DNA of 64,000 nucleotides from Ypsolopha sequella. Its lineage: Eukaryota > Arthropoda > Insecta > Lepidoptera > Ypsolophidae. The stretch spans positions 9,027,977-9,091,976 of the forward strand of contig OW203989.1 of NCBI GenBank assembly GCA_934047225.1, read 5' to 3'. This document shows positions 46,505 to 58,554 of the stretch, in pieces. The stretch's first letter is position 1. Every line of letters begins with the position of its first letter. Made by a program: the position numbers and the translations under genes. Below the pieces are notes generated by a model that saw only the letters and a program-made list of their open reading frames with translations, searched no databases and was not told the DNA's origin.

Positions 46505-46708
46505 CAGATATTCTATCTCACCAAAACCGTTGGATTATAGCAAAGTATAAATATACTAATACTGTGGCTATGGGTGTACACATGCACTTTTTTATAGTGT
46601 GCGTAATCTCGGGAACGGTACAAAACGCGCAACACACACAAAATGCGCTTATCTGTTACGTCACCACTACAACCATAGCCAAACAGACTTCGTAAGATAG
46701 AATATCTG
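46505..46708. mobile_element. TA-flanked MITE (204 bp), CAGATATTCTATCT ends
   Basis: The termini CAGATATTCTATCT and AGATAGAATATCTG are perfect inverted repeats, with TA on both sides (46503-46504 and 46709-46710). The interior is not palindromic. This fits a Tc1/mariner-like MITE. The plus frame 46435-46695 is incidental. Confidence 0.8.
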
Positions 46709-46734
46709 TACTAGCTATCACCATCTTGAGTTTT

Positions 46735-46930
46735 ACATACTAGTAGTTCGCCCCGAACTATCACTCGCGATTCGATCTGAACCGATTTGGCTCATGTTCA
46801 AACTTGAAAATTATTTTTGTTTCATTTACTCGCCTACCAAATTTCATGATGTTCTGATCAACGATACTCGAGTTCGGACAAACATTCATACATAATGAAT
46901 ACCGGATTGTTAAAGTAGACTCGGAGAACT
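46735..46930 (-). repeat. Possible Helitron-like or LINE repeat fragment
   Basis: ACTAGTAGTTCGCCCCGAAC at one edge reads on the minus strand as ...GGGGCGAACTACTAG followed by T. The body has the oligomers CCAAATTTCATGATGTTC and CGGACAAACATTCATAC typical of dispersed insect repeats. The class is uncertain. Confidence 0.4.
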
Positions 46931-47627
46931 TCGTTCGCTTCGGTCACTCGTACATATTTTTATCTACTCCCATACTAAGCTAATCACAACATCAAAAACG
47001 GTTTAAATAAATATTGTAACACTGCGTTTCTGCGTTTTTATTGGCGCAATTTATTATTACACCGCTTATATAACTACCAATAACGACTAATATTTCTTCT
47101 TTGGCTTTCGGCTAGCCAAAGAGTATCTCTGCCTACTTCAGAACAACTTCAATAAGGGCTAATTTGTAAATAAAAGCTTGCCTAAGCTTATATACGACCA
47201 CATAAAAAAAATCCCCAAGCTTTCAATTTTTATTTATTTTTTATTTTATAAACAAGAAACTGCACTAGAAACTTTAATAGCATGCAAAAACTTAACTAAA
47301 CATGACCATAATTAAAAATCTAACAAATTAAACCTAAAATCTGAAATAGTTATAAGATTTAATTTTTTTTTTTTTCATTTTTCATGAAATTGTTACATAG
47401 TTGAAAAGATGGTTGTGGATAAAGTATCGGGACCAACTGCAATATAGTATCTAAGCCAAATTAAAAAAAAGAAATATTTCTATTTAAAAAAATTACTGTA
47501 GTTTTAGTTGAAATACGTAGAAAAAGGTATTTAAATTACAACTACATTACGAGTTATTAGCCATTGGGACAATCGTGCTGTCTCAACGGTCTTTATTATG
47601 TCACAGTTGTAAAAATACTATATTTTT
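46931..47627. other. No gene seen
   Basis: AT-rich spacer with a poly-T run near 47363. Confidence 0.4.
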
Positions 47628-47990
47628 AGAGTTCCGTACACTAAGGGTGCCAAACGGGACGCTAAACTAACCCTGCGCTGTCCATCCGTCCGTCTGTCAC
47701 AGGAGTCTACAGCTTCAGCCGTTATAGGTAGGTAGCCAGTTGAAATTTCTACACAGTACATTGTTACTATAGCTTTTAACACGGAAAATTTAGAAAATAA
47801 AAATTTTAAATTTTTTAAGGGAAGTCCCCATACAAAAACCTCGAAGTAGCATTTTTTTAACGTTGTCATGCCCCCCCCCCCCTTTATCTCAGAAACAAGA
47901 AGACCGAAAAATATGAAAAAAAAATCATGGTAGTAGGTGATTACATAAAGATTATAGGAAAAATATAGCGGTTAAGATTCCGCTTTATTC
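47628..47990 (+). repeat. GGTTCCGTA-type repeat with a C-run
   Basis: It starts AGAGTTCCGTACACTAAGGG, includes GTCCATCCGTCCGTCTG and ACAGCTTCAGCCG, a C run at about 47869-47882, and ends near ATAGCGGTTAAG. A C run in the same place is seen at 61744 in the copy at 61377. Confidence 0.65.
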
Positions 47991-49755
47991 AAGTGTATTT
48001 TTTTAATAAATTTAAGTAAATCTAGCTTTTATTATTTTCTTGTGTATTTCCCCATATTATTATCTACAGACAAAGATTATTTAATTATATTACCTTAAAA
48101 TCAACCTGTAATAAGTGTATCTGATATACCTACATTACATAAACAAATATATTTCTTTTTCTATTTCCAGTCAGGTGCTACCATTTTAGCGGCTTGTTTG
48201 TGTCACCTTAATGTTGCTATGACATCTATATTATTATAATGTACCATGTTTTTAGAGTTCCTTACCCGGTACCCAATCTCGTTTTCTAGAGCTATGATCG
48301 TAGCCATTATTACCATTTGCGACTATTAAAATCGTATTACTACTATGTAGTATGTAGCTACTCCATCAAATGTAAGTGAAACGAAATATATAAAATTGGA
48401 CGTAATCATATGTAACGCTCGTAAAAATCGATACTAGAAAGCACTGTAAAATTATGTTACTTATATTACATTAGACTGCGACAAAGTATAGTTTATACAA
48501 TATGGCAAATAACTAGAACAAAAAATCCATCTCGCCCAGAATCGTAAAGTGCTTTCATCTCGCATTCAACAATTGTCACTTTCACGACTAAAACGCGAGA
48601 CGATGCCGGAATCGGTCTATTAGTAATCGATTTGTATCGATACATAAAAGTAGAGTAATTGGTTGAATAGATTAACAATGCAAAATAAATTTGAATACGT
48701 AATCTATTCTACTTTATCGGGGTCGTCCGATGTGTGACAAATATGTTTTATAAAATAAATAATTAGCGAAGTATCAACCGATTAGGCAGACATTATAAAA
48801 CGTATGAAATTTATACATAATTATTATAATTAGATGACTTCTGAGTCAGAATCACTACCTACTCGTAGATTTTATTTGGAAATTTGTAATATAAAAAGGA
48901 AGTGGAAATTTCTTAAACATTTCATAGGAGCAAAAGTTTTTTTTTTATATCCTGAGATCAATGACCTCGAGCTATAATATAATTGCGGTGTAGTGACAAA
49001 AATACATTTTGTAGGTTACAACTTCACTTTCAGTACCAAGCATTGCGATTAGTACTAAATAAATATTTTTTTTTTTATAATTGAACATAATCGTGCAAAA
49101 TAAAATTTTAATATAATTTGTAAGTACCTTTAAGGAAATTGTAAATGTCTTTCATTTTACTTTAAGTAACTTTAAGTAATACGACGAAACGTTTAATTAA
49201 TCTACATTATCCTGAAAGAAGTTTTCCGTTTTATGGGTTTCCGTCTCAAAGTTACGGTTAATTTAAATTTAATCTTTTATAAAGTGACTGGTTGTCAGTC
49301 TGTCTGTATTAATTTCCGTTGAAAATATATAAAACATTTCGCTATAATTTATAACGTAAGATAAAACGTCTCTATGTTATGCACCCCCTAATAGTTGCTC
49401 ACTTAACAATATTATCATTGTGTCTATATTCATCGTTACTATCATTTTTAATATCAATTTATGCTCAAAAAATTTAATAACTGGATTTTTTTTAAATATT
49501 TTAAGCAAATTGACTTGACCGATCTTCTCATAAAAGGTAACGAAAAACAGTTTATACAAAAAAAACCGCATCAATTTTAACGGGATCCTTAACATTAAAT
49601 GTTTAGCTCACTTTGAAACTGAAAAATCAAATTTAAATACATAAAAAGTATCAACATCTTTTATAAACATAAGCCGGAAAAGTCTTTAACGTGAAAAAAT
49701 TTAATATTTCCCTAACCGGAAAACACATGCGAGCAAAATAATTTTATTCGCCGTT
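47991..49755. other. No gene seen
   Basis: AT-rich. The frames at 48493 (-) and 49377 (-) are unrecognised. Confidence 0.4.
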
Positions 49756-49883
49756 TTAATATTCTGCTTTTTCAGTAATAAATTCACTGTATAAAGAACA
49801 AGAAAAAAAAACGAGATTTTCCACATGCACTTCATAATTGACAATGGAAAAAAGTCCCAAAAACTTTAAAAAGTAAAAGCTCA

Positions 49884-50110
49884 CCTCCACAGTAACCGAG
49901 GAACTCGCTCCGCAGAAATCAATTACTGAATTCGTTTTGGTCACTAATTCAAAATTCGAATCACAAAATTGAACCACCTCGTAACGCGCGAGATCTACAC
50001 AAGATCTATTGAGGATGACCGGCGGGCGCGCGCGCGCAAGCAGTGGCTAGGTGCGCAAATGACGTGCCGCGTGCAACGCGCGTTGTTTATACGCTGTCGT
50101 GCGGGGAGTT
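49884..50110 (-). promoter_or_regulatory. CpG-rich patch; candidate promoter and first exon on the minus strand
   Basis: The segment 49985-50110 is strikingly CpG-rich (GGCGGGCGCGCGCGCGCAAG) in an AT-rich setting. On the minus strand, downstream of it, GTGGAG is followed by GTGAGC at about 49883-49878, a good 5' splice site. The exon between would carry a short ATG frame (MVQFCDSNFELV...) with no known family. This is inference: a gene start to the left with a long intron is one reading, a GC-rich repeat another. Confidence 0.3.
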
Positions 50111-51590
50111 TTGCACTTTCGCCTCTGGTCGTGCCCGTCTGAGCCTTGCCTCTAGGGAAGCTGCCAAGGGATGACTGAAGATAATTGGACCAATTATGAA
50201 TTTAGAACTTAGACTAACAGACTAACAGCCAGACGCAAAAAAAATATAAATTGTTTGTTGAATTTATGATATTTCGCAATTTTGATATTGACTTGCACAT
50301 AATTATGTTCACAAAATGGAAATTTAATAATAAAATAAATCCTCTCAGTAAAATAAATTTATTACTTTTATAATTTATACTTTTCACGGAGAATTTCATA
50401 ATTTATTTATTTAGTGTAATTTTGCTCTGAAATTACTGAATCGCTGACTTCGCCAAAAATCACATAATCGGAATATAACTTGTATGAATTGCTTGTTTAA
50501 AAACCATTCATTGGCATCAATGACTTAATAAAGTTCATTGCAAGAAATCAATTTACGAACCGCCAGATACTAAAAGTAAGTAAAATAGGTAATTCTGTGT
50601 CATCATAAAACCTACATATTGTCATATAAATCGACAACGATGACCGAACATCCCCACATTCGAAGACATACGACAAAGTAAACCCATTCTTATTCCCAAT
50701 CAACAAGATTCCCTTTTTCATCTATCATGTCCGGAGTCAATAAAATCCGTCAAGATTTTCATAACAAATTAATTTAGTGTTTGCTCTCGTTCCCTGGGGA
50801 ACTCTGATATGGATTAATCAACAAAGTAATGGGTTTATGACAGTAATCCTCCAGGACTTCCTATTCGGGATAGTTTACTATCAGTAGAAGCCACTTGAAG
50901 CTCGTTTGCACCGGATGGAGGTTCTAACCCACCTGGTCATGTCAGCGGTTGGTCATTTTCAATAATGCCTCGCTTCGTCCGCCACCTAAAATTTTAATAC
51001 GTATGAACGTTTATACACTTTTAAAAGCTTTTCAAAACACTCTAGAATATTTTTTTGTAATTTTTTATAATAAAACATCACTAATTCGTTATATTTAATG
51101 TCACTATAATTTAAAATTTATTCTGTATACTAAACCTTCTGTAATCTTTGTGCACCATTCCTTTTACTACCAAATAAGGATTTTCGTCCTTACATCAGTA
51201 AAAAATTTACGCACATTTTGATATTTTGATAAGCATAAACAAAAAGTAACACATAATTTTTTTTTTAAATATTTTCTCAACTAAACCAAAAATAAACGAG
51301 ATGCCACAACGTAAAAATCCGCATTTAACGAGTCTTAAAAATACACGAATGCAAATTTTAATCGAATGACTACCATAGAACATGACTAACTGGCATCAGA
51401 AACAAAGCAAGCTTTCATTGTAGGTTCCTTCGAGAAAACCGTGCGAGTTCACTGCCGTAATTAGGTAATTTACATAATAACCGATGCCCATCTCTGCCTA
51501 CAACATCGCTGGCGCTAGCCGTAACTCTACGCGATAGTTTATGTTAGTAAATATCATGAGAATGTGTTTTAATTTACTGAATAGTTGAAA
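50111..51590. other. No gene seen
   Basis: AT-rich spacer, unassigned. Confidence 0.4.
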
Positions 51591-51591
51591 T

Positions 51592-51790
51592 AGATGAAGC
51601 TCGTTTGGTTGAAAGTCAGATGATGAATCAGAGGGTTTGAGTTCGAACCCCACCGGGGCATGCACCGTTAGCAAAAAGAGTTTTTACGAGTGTTGACTGT
51701 ATCAGTGACATTCCATACTTGGAAGTCACTTCTGACACCCCCTTGGCACAGTATAAGGAAGTAGACAGTAGTTTGACTGAGCGATGTCCT
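51592..51790 (+). mobile_element. tRNA-derived SINE, fourth type
   Basis: AAGCTCGTTTGGTTG is A box-like and TGAGTTCGAACCCCACCGGG has a near-consensus B box. A body with AAAGAGTTTTTACGAGTGTT and TTGGAAGTCACTTCTGACAC follows. Stem pairing is poor, so this is not a working tRNA. Confidence 0.6.
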
Positions 51791-51924
51791 TGAAATCAAT
51801 ACCTACGGCCGTTCGGTGCCTAAACACGCGCTAGGGCTGCCAACTGACTGTTTACGTATTTGATAATGCTGTATTAAATTGTTGCATTATTTAATTTAAA
51901 CAGCCATACAACGCGCAACATATT

Positions 51925-52060
51925 CTATAATTACGTGCCATAATTAATAAAAATGCGCGGGAGCGGCTTACAGTGTCAACGCTGTAACGTGCGTACGTAA
52001 CTGCGGTGCGACCGCGACTGTCGTAAACTGAGTTAAACCGAGTTTTCGTTTTGGCCTGTT
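51925..52060. promoter_or_regulatory. CpG-rich patch
   Basis: GCGCGGGAGCGGCTTACAG and GCGGTGCGACCGCGACTGTCG raise CpG locally. A weak promoter or a repeat piece are both possible. No clear start codon or splice site follows before the LINE tail at 52222. Confidence 0.25.
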
Positions 52061-52221
52061 TGTATAAAAATAGAAAACTGTTATACTGTGCCCTTGGATA
52101 TCTGTTGTAAAAGTATGTTTAAGTTAATTCCGTATGGTTTTCTACTAAGTTACGTTTACGCGTGCGCTGGAGAGACAAGTTGGACCTTGGTGTACGCTGC
52201 ACCCACTTTACTACTGATAAA

Positions 52222-52295
52222 CTCCTGGAAAAAGATGGGGGGTGGCTTTGCCCAACAATGGGATGAACACTGTTTAATAAAATCGGTCAAATGAT
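52222..52295 (+). pseudogene. LINE C-terminal end (AQQWD type)
   Basis: The frame reads SWKKMGGGFAQQWDEHCL, corresponding to the …GEAYAQQWD… terminus of RTE-like LINE proteins. The DNA GGCTTTGCCCAACAATGGGA is the familiar GCCCAGCAGTGGGA block of lepidopteran LINE 3' ends. TTTAATAAAAT follows. It is 5'-truncated. Confidence 0.6.
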
Positions 52296-52992
52296 AGTAG
52301 GGCTCGCGCCCTAAGGCTTTTACTATGCATGAAATATTTTTTTGCATAAGGTTCTTTTTTATGTTTTTTTTTTACTTACCGGCCACTAAAAAACTCTACT
52401 TGATTTTTTTCGGCTTCGTTTTCCTAAAAAATAATATAATTTACATCTAAATTCAAAAATCAGTCTTGGGTCAACATTTTACACAACATATAAAACTTTC
52501 AGGTTTCTATCTCATTCCATTTAAGAGCTAAAGACCCGAGACATACGGACGGACAGACAGTGAGACTGACGGACAGCTAATTTGGCCTTTGCCTGCGACA
52601 TATCCATCTTTATCACTCGAACGATAAACAATTGACCGAATCTTTTTGAGTGTACCGGAAATGAAATGAAATGATTAGATTAAATACATTATTATCATAG
52701 TACAGTTCAAACCAAACGCTCAAATATGACAAACAACGCATCTTAGACTTGATTTATGTATAATGACCCGAAGGTATATAGAGGACTCAAGTCTAGGTCA
52801 TAAACTTCACGTCACCTACACAATGCATAAATTGACATAGAAACGGGCACAATCAGAAACACAGTAACGACACGCAATCTCAACCGGGACTCGAGCCAAT
52901 AAGATCGGTTTATTCCATATTCATAAGACTGCTCCTTATTTGCAAAGTATTGGATGCTTACCTTTGAAATTGCCAAAATTTTCTTACATTCA
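52296..52992. other. No gene; possible SINE remnant
   Basis: On the minus strand near 52880-52900, GGCTCGAGTCCCGGTTGAG is B box-like without a convincing A box. The rest is unassigned. Confidence 0.35.
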
Positions 52993-53019
52993 TCCCACTA
53001 ATCCCACTAGTATTATAAA

Positions 53020-53695
53020 CTAGCTTTTGCCCGTGGCTTCACCCGCGTTGATTAAGTTTTTTTATAGTCGTATCGAATCTGTAAATATTTTTCAGCTCAT
53101 TAATTGTTTAGTACGTAGTCGACCTGTGGCCCTACCACGTAATTCTGATTTGTATCAACTTAAAGCAAATGCATGCAAAATTCAACGCGTGCAAAAGAGA
53201 TGGCATGTTAAGCGGGCGTCGTCGCACGCACGTCAAATTTCAATTTCAAGTTGATGTTGATGAAAATCAGAATTACGTGGTAGACCCGCTGACTCTGGTT
53301 TGGAGATATGGAGTGTTTTGGATTTGATCCCCATGTAAAGTGTCTTTGGCCGAGCCGCTTTTCTGATCGACACTATTTTTTGTTCTCTAAATTAATCCTC
53401 TGCTAATGTCTCTTTGGCGGTCTTTGATAACTGATTTAATCCCCTAGTAGTATGTTTGGCGAGGCTGAAGGCCAAGCCGCGTCTCTGAACAACACTATTT
53501 CTTGTTCCTATGGGAACTGATTTATGGGATAAATTGTAGCTATTTCAGGTCTCGAAATACATTTGTGCAAAGTGTCAGCCCAATCGGTTCAGTAGTTACG
53601 GCGTAAAGGAGTAACAAACATCCATCCATACATCCATCCAAACTTTGCATTTATTAGTGGGATCGTAGGAAGTGGGATAGTGGGATGGAATGGGA
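53020..53695 (-). mobile_element. Helitron-like element, inner copy, minus strand (676 bp)
   Basis: On the minus strand it begins TCCCATTCCATCCCACTATC preceded by A and ends GAAGCCACGGGCAAAAGCTAG followed by T. It sits exactly between the A and T of ATTATAAA|TGCG in the outer copy, with no target duplication. The two elements therefore point in opposite directions. The plus frame 53027-53254 is incidental. Confidence 0.75.
53117..53294. repeat. Palindromic insert within the inner Helitron-like element
   Basis: CTACCACGTAATTCTGATTT at the left and AAATCAGAATTACGTGGTAG at the right are perfect inverted repeats, extended imperfectly by GTCGACCTG / CGCTGACT. It is probably a MITE captured by or inserted in the Helitron. 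Confidence 0.7.
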
Positions 53696-53866
53696 TGCGA
53701 AAGTTTGGATGGATGGATGTGTATTACTCCTTCACGCTGCAACTACAGAACCGATTGGGCTAAAACTTTGCATAAATTTAATTCTAGACCTGAAATAGGA
53801 CATAGGCTTTTATCTATATCTCATAAAAATTTAACTAACGCGAGTGAAGCCGCGGACAAAAGCTAG

Positions 53867-55554
53867 TGATTTTGATAATTTCTATAATTCAATAGCTATT
53901 TCCAAAAGGTATTTGTTTTTGTTTGAAATTTGATTTCAGGGTTTTACATCTATGCATTGAATTTCGTTTTTATTGTCAGTTTGATAACTACAATTAAATC
54001 TTCAAAAACATTTCGTCCTAAACGGCATCTATTTTCATTATAAGATTTAATTGTTTTTTTATACACGCTATTTCATTTTCAAAAATTAAATAAAAGTTGC
54101 TGTTAGCCTAATGTTGTCTCATTCATAAATTCTCATTTTATAGAATTTGGATTTGTATTTCCAAAAAACAATGCAAGAATGTTAGTACTGAATATTGGGT
54201 TTTCTTCAAATACTCCATGCAACACGGACATTTCATAGGTAAGCACCTTATATTTACCACGTTCACCGCTTTTTTGTGTCCTCAGCGGTACAAAAAATAC
54301 TTTTACTCTTAAAACTTTTACTATGCTAAAATTCGGTCCCGCCTCTAACGCGTTTGTTTTTTAACTCTCTATCCTGCTCTAATCAGATGCCGCGCACGCA
54401 AAACTTCAGTTATTTTGAAATCGTGGCTCCATTAGGACATACAGAAATAAAGTAGTAAGGCTTTTTTGTAGATAATAATGAGATCTTTTATTGTGTGAAA
54501 GATTAATTTTAAACGCATATTCCGTGTCCGAGCGAATTGAATGTACAGAATGAAATTAGGTACCTACAGATATATATTTATTTGAGTAAAGATATAAAAT
54601 AAAGGCTTAATTCGTCAGAAAAACATGATTAAGTACATATATATTTCTCGGAATTTTCTAGTGGCCAGTTTGGCCCACAAATCGAGCTAAATATACGCAA
54701 TTTTACCAAATCCACGCTTATTCAAGGCTTAACACTATTTTTGGTAATCGCTGGTTGACTGCACAGCAGCCCATTTACACTATTTTATGCAGCGCGCATG
54801 CAGTGCTGCTAAACGTCAAACATGTAAAATAACATGTTTGAAGTTCAGAAAAATTGCGCGTACGCGCGCTGGATAGAACTGTAATTGTACTGCTGATTGC
54901 TCTATGTTTATCTAACCAAAGCCTCCATAGAGGATAGGATAGTAACTGCCAATATTCCATAAAAATTAATCCTTTGAATAATCCTTAGATCACAGCTTTT
55001 GTGAGTTACTTGGACTATAGTTACAACTCCTATCCTTGGCCGCGGTTTAGCCCGCGCTGAATATAATCTTTGTAAAGGGCTTTACTTCTGACTTAGAATA
55101 AAATACATAAAAATACGTCATCACGGCATAAATCTTCGAGGGGTTGCCTACGTTACAAGTACACCAAGTTTTACTGGCGATTATTACGAGTATGTCCTAG
55201 CGTATAGTGGTGGTTAGCCCTATCGCCTTCGCGCACTCATATGGAGCAGCAGCTTAAAAGGGTCCGTAAAAGGTCAAAAGCACAACTTCAAATGACCATT
55301 GTGTAACCAGGTCAATCGGTTTAATAAAAATAACTGTTTAACTTTAATATCAATATAACACCTTAACTGAGATTTCTTAGTTCTTTCTCTTCGTGCTCCA
55401 CAACTAAACAACTTCTTCCAAATGTACGGTGCCTAAGCTACTGGCTGCTACAAACCATTTGTCTTCTACCGACTTCCGTAGATTTTTCCTGCTGTAACAT
55501 CTACGCCGTCCATTAGGTGCGATAGCGGCTGAACGTTAAGGGGGTATACCGTGA
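53867..55554. other. No gene seen
   Basis: AT-rich. A perfect small palindrome arm pair, CAAACATGT / ACATGTTTG, lies at 54817-54840. Confidence 0.4.
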
Positions 55555-55975
55555 AAATTTACACTTTTTGAAGTTATTTATCTGCTCTTTTAAAGAAGTT
55601 CCAAGTAAAATCAATTAGTATAACAATTTTGGGATCTTTTTCTAGATTTTGGGCTATAGAAAACGCGATTGGAGGAATTTCACTCGATAGAAATAATTAT
55701 TGAAATGAGGTCTAAATTTATACTTTTTTTGATATTCTGACAAATTGGGATACCACACAGACTTCAAAAATACTTATTTAGATGGGTTTTAACAATACCT
55801 AAATTACTAGTTATGGAAATTTTCGTAGCTATTTTAGATAACTTTGTTTTAATTTAAAACCGACTTTTTGATCATTTTCCCCGATTCCGTCCCTCTCGCA
55901 CTGCGGATTTTTCCGCCTGGAGTAACGGGGACCTTTGCACGGACGACATATCACCTTAAATAAACTGCTCACTGC
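55555..55975 (+). repeat. Dispersed ~400-bp repeat, copy 3
   Basis: It shares AAAACGCGATTGGAGG, TTATTGAAATGAGGTC, GACAAATTGGGA and CCCTCTCGCACTGCGG with the copy at 29 kb. It is more distant from copy 4, which follows directly. Confidence 0.65.
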
Positions 55976-56039
55976 TCCGTTCCAATTAATAACAGTGTGA
56001 TACATGCCCTAAAATTTTCTTTATAAAACTCCCAAGTTA

Positions 56040-56470
56040 AGGCAATATGAGAAAAAAATACGGGTGTTTCTTTTCTGTGTATTTCATGAAATATACGGAA
56101 AATTATAATCAGTTTCTGGTGTATGCATTTTAACTATATAATCTAGGGTTTTAAAATTGGAAAACATGTTTGGATAAATTTTCCTCGATAGAAATAATTG
56201 TTGAAATGAGGTCTTCAAACACACTTTTTCTCCTCGTTTGACGAATAGGAACCATATCAGAACTCAAACATGTTTAATTAGGCGTGTTTCAACAATATCT
56301 AGACATTTGATATTTGAAATTTTGCTAGCTATTTTGGTTTTTTTATAAAAATTATAAAACTAACATTTTTCACTTTCGCCCTGAATCCGCCCCTCTCGCA
56401 CTGAGCGTGTTTTCGCTTGGAGTGACAGTGACAAAAATAAAATTTGCATAGCCTCTTAACAGTGCAACCC
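56040..56470 (+). repeat. Dispersed ~400-bp repeat, copy 4 (unfilled)
   Basis: It matches copy 1 (7660-9150) closely in reverse complement and carries AACTATATAATCTAGGG at 56133-56149 where copy 1 has the 1,052-bp element. It ends with CCTCTCGCACTGAGCG and GCTTGGAGTGACAGTG. The minus frame at 56329 lies inside it. Confidence 0.75.
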
Positions 56471-56884
56471 GCTCTGTCCGATAGACACATCATTGTTAGG
56501 TAAAATTGCGAAGGCGTAATTGCCAACAACATCAAAGTCATTTCAAAAAGGGGTGAAGCCTCCTTAAACTCTATTTCTCTTATTTAGTGTTTACTATGAA
56601 GTAACATACAGACAGTCGTGGCTTTATATATATATAAAGAATATTATCTATGCTAAAAATAATGTAATAAAAAAATTATTTATCCCCTTATTATATAATC
56701 TCCTTATTATTTCCCAATTAGTATTTGCACCTTCCTGATGTTAAATTGTTCATCTTTCTCTTTGCTTCCAAAAGTTGCCTGGAAGATTTTGCTATGAGCA
56801 ATAAGTGCCGCCGCTGTACACTGTGTTTAATTTTTAAGTGTTATCAATAAATTAATAAATTAAAAAGTCGTGCCTATACAAAGA
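56471..56884. other. No gene seen
   Basis: AT-rich spacer. Confidence 0.4.
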
Positions 56885-57087
56885 AAATTTTTGCGAAGCA
56901 TTGTACTGAGGCCAAAACTACAATCTTTGAATTTTTGTCTATCTGTCTATTTGTCTGTCTGCCTGTATGTGTTTATGTTTCCGTAGTGCTTTTGGTCAAC
57001 ATATAGGCTATAAGAGGTGTTGATAAAATAACCACCAAGCTGAAAACTGACGGTAATTGAAAGACGGAGCCGCGGGCGAAAGGCTAG
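56885..57087 (+). mobile_element. Helitron-like element, CTAG end
   Basis: It contains ACTGAGGCCAAAACTAC, GTCTATCTGTCTATTTGTC and GGCTATAAGAGGTGTTGAT, and ends GAGCCGCGGGCGAAAGGCTAG followed by T. It matches 20369-20605 on the other strand. Terminal CTAG and the hairpin GCCGCGGGC fit a Helitron 3' end. The 5' end is uncertain. Confidence 0.6.
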
Positions 57088-57302
57088 TTTTGTTATAAAA
57101 TTGAAATTGCCTTTACACATCTCTCTCCATATTTAACAATGCAAGCGCTGTAAATCACAGCTTCCTTTGAACGCTATTATAATGCTACAAAAAACCTAAT
57201 CATCGTTTATAGCTTTTACTTGAACAGATCGGCGCATCATATCATAAAATTTGTTAACATGTTTTCTTTTAGTTTTGTCATATTTTTTAACCAAAATAGC
57301 GT

Positions 57303-57440
57303 ATACGGACGCCAGCATGACAGGCTACCTATTAGCAGTTCTTATTGCGGCGTCGTAGACTTTGTTTTTTTTTTTACAAATAAGGAGCTTGAGCTACAGG
57401 CGTCTTTGTACCTATACAAAACGACACTTTGTTTCCCTGC
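57303..57440 (+). repeat. Repeat pair, copy 1 (CGCCAGCATGACAGGCT)
   Basis: TACGGACGCCAGCATGACAG and GCAGTTCTTATTGCGGCGTC are shared with 58555-58690, 1.25 kb away in the same orientation. From the ATG at 57317 the frame reads MTGYLLAVLIAAS and stops. It looks like a signal peptide, but the other copy does not keep that frame. It is probably a non-coding dispersed repeat. Confidence 0.5.
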
Positions 57441-58554
57441 GGGAGATAAAGTTATATGAAAATCAATGATATCCTACTACGTTTTTTTTTATTTATAGCT
57501 GTTGATCAAAGTGTTGCAAAATGTGTAAAGTGTTAAAAATACTGGTTGTTTACATTAGAACACTACACTCGCAACTTGATTCAAACAACAAACAGCTTGA
57601 AAATCATCTTCAAAGCTAAAGTTCTGTCTTAACCCCTCACCTGTCTTTGTGGTAATATGTCTCATCCCCTAATCTGTCATTGACATATTATGACTCAAAC
57701 AGACCAATTTTAACCGCATATTTTTTGCTAAACAGAGCAATATGTTAATTGTTATCGTTGCTCGTGACAGCATAAAGGCTGTCGCCCATGACAGCCAAAG
57801 CAGATGAGAGGTAAATAGAGAAGAGATTTATTATTTTTCTCGTATGTTTAAAAATCTCGCTAGCACGGGTTCAACCTCGGCTCGAGAAAAAGAAAAATAT
57901 TTTTCCGCTTGGTATAATAATCTACTATTATTTTATATAACAAGCTATTTGCGGTAATAATGGTTCTATTTGTTCGGTTTTAAAGAATATATATTTTGTG
58001 CGTCGTAGTAAATTTTTACATCTATTTAGGTAGGTATGTATGGTTGTTTTGTAGTTTGCTTGGAAAGACTTTATTGGCCCAGTATGAATAAAATTAAGTA
58101 CATAAAATGTTTCTTTATTCGACAGAACCCTACGAAACACAAAATAAATATGTCAATATGTCGGTCTTTCAATTTAAGTCTTTTCTAGACATTTATTCAT
58201 TATGGAAATTTAAATTAAATATTACAAACTATTGTTATATTATTTTATACAAATTGCCACTGATCACGTTGTAAATAGTACACGGTTAGTAAAAGAGGAT
58301 ATTCATTATTTACTATGACGTTTAACTCTCGGGTCATCTCTAATATCCGATCAAGAATTTATGTCCCAAGTTGTTTGCCCAAGGTGAAATTTTAGAGCCC
58401 TAATATTGCTTTAGGAGAGTCAAAAAAAAAGCAAAGCCCGTGCAAATGGTAAGTCAATAAGTCGGGCAATGGATTCTACAATTACACCCGCAATATCTTG
58501 TTTCATAATAAAATTGAGCCCATATTTAAAGCATTTTAACTCCACCTACTCGGA

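Larger units (their letters stand above)
52993..53866 (+). mobile_element. Helitron-like element, outer copy, split
   Basis: The outer element is 52993-53019 plus 53696-53866 (198 bp). It begins TCCCACTAATCCCACTAG after an A. Rejoining across the insert gives ATTATAAA|TGCGAAAG, the usual start of this family. It ends GAAGCCGCGGACAAAAGCTAG followed by T. 5' TC, a GC hairpin near the 3' end, CTAG, an A/T target and no duplication are Helitron hallmarks. It has no Rep or helicase, so it is non-autonomous. Confidence 0.75.

Noticed and set aside
57317..57358. Small secreted peptide MTGYLLAVLIAAS
   Set aside because: It stops after 13 codons, has no splice donor, and the frame is not kept in the copy at 58.6 kb.
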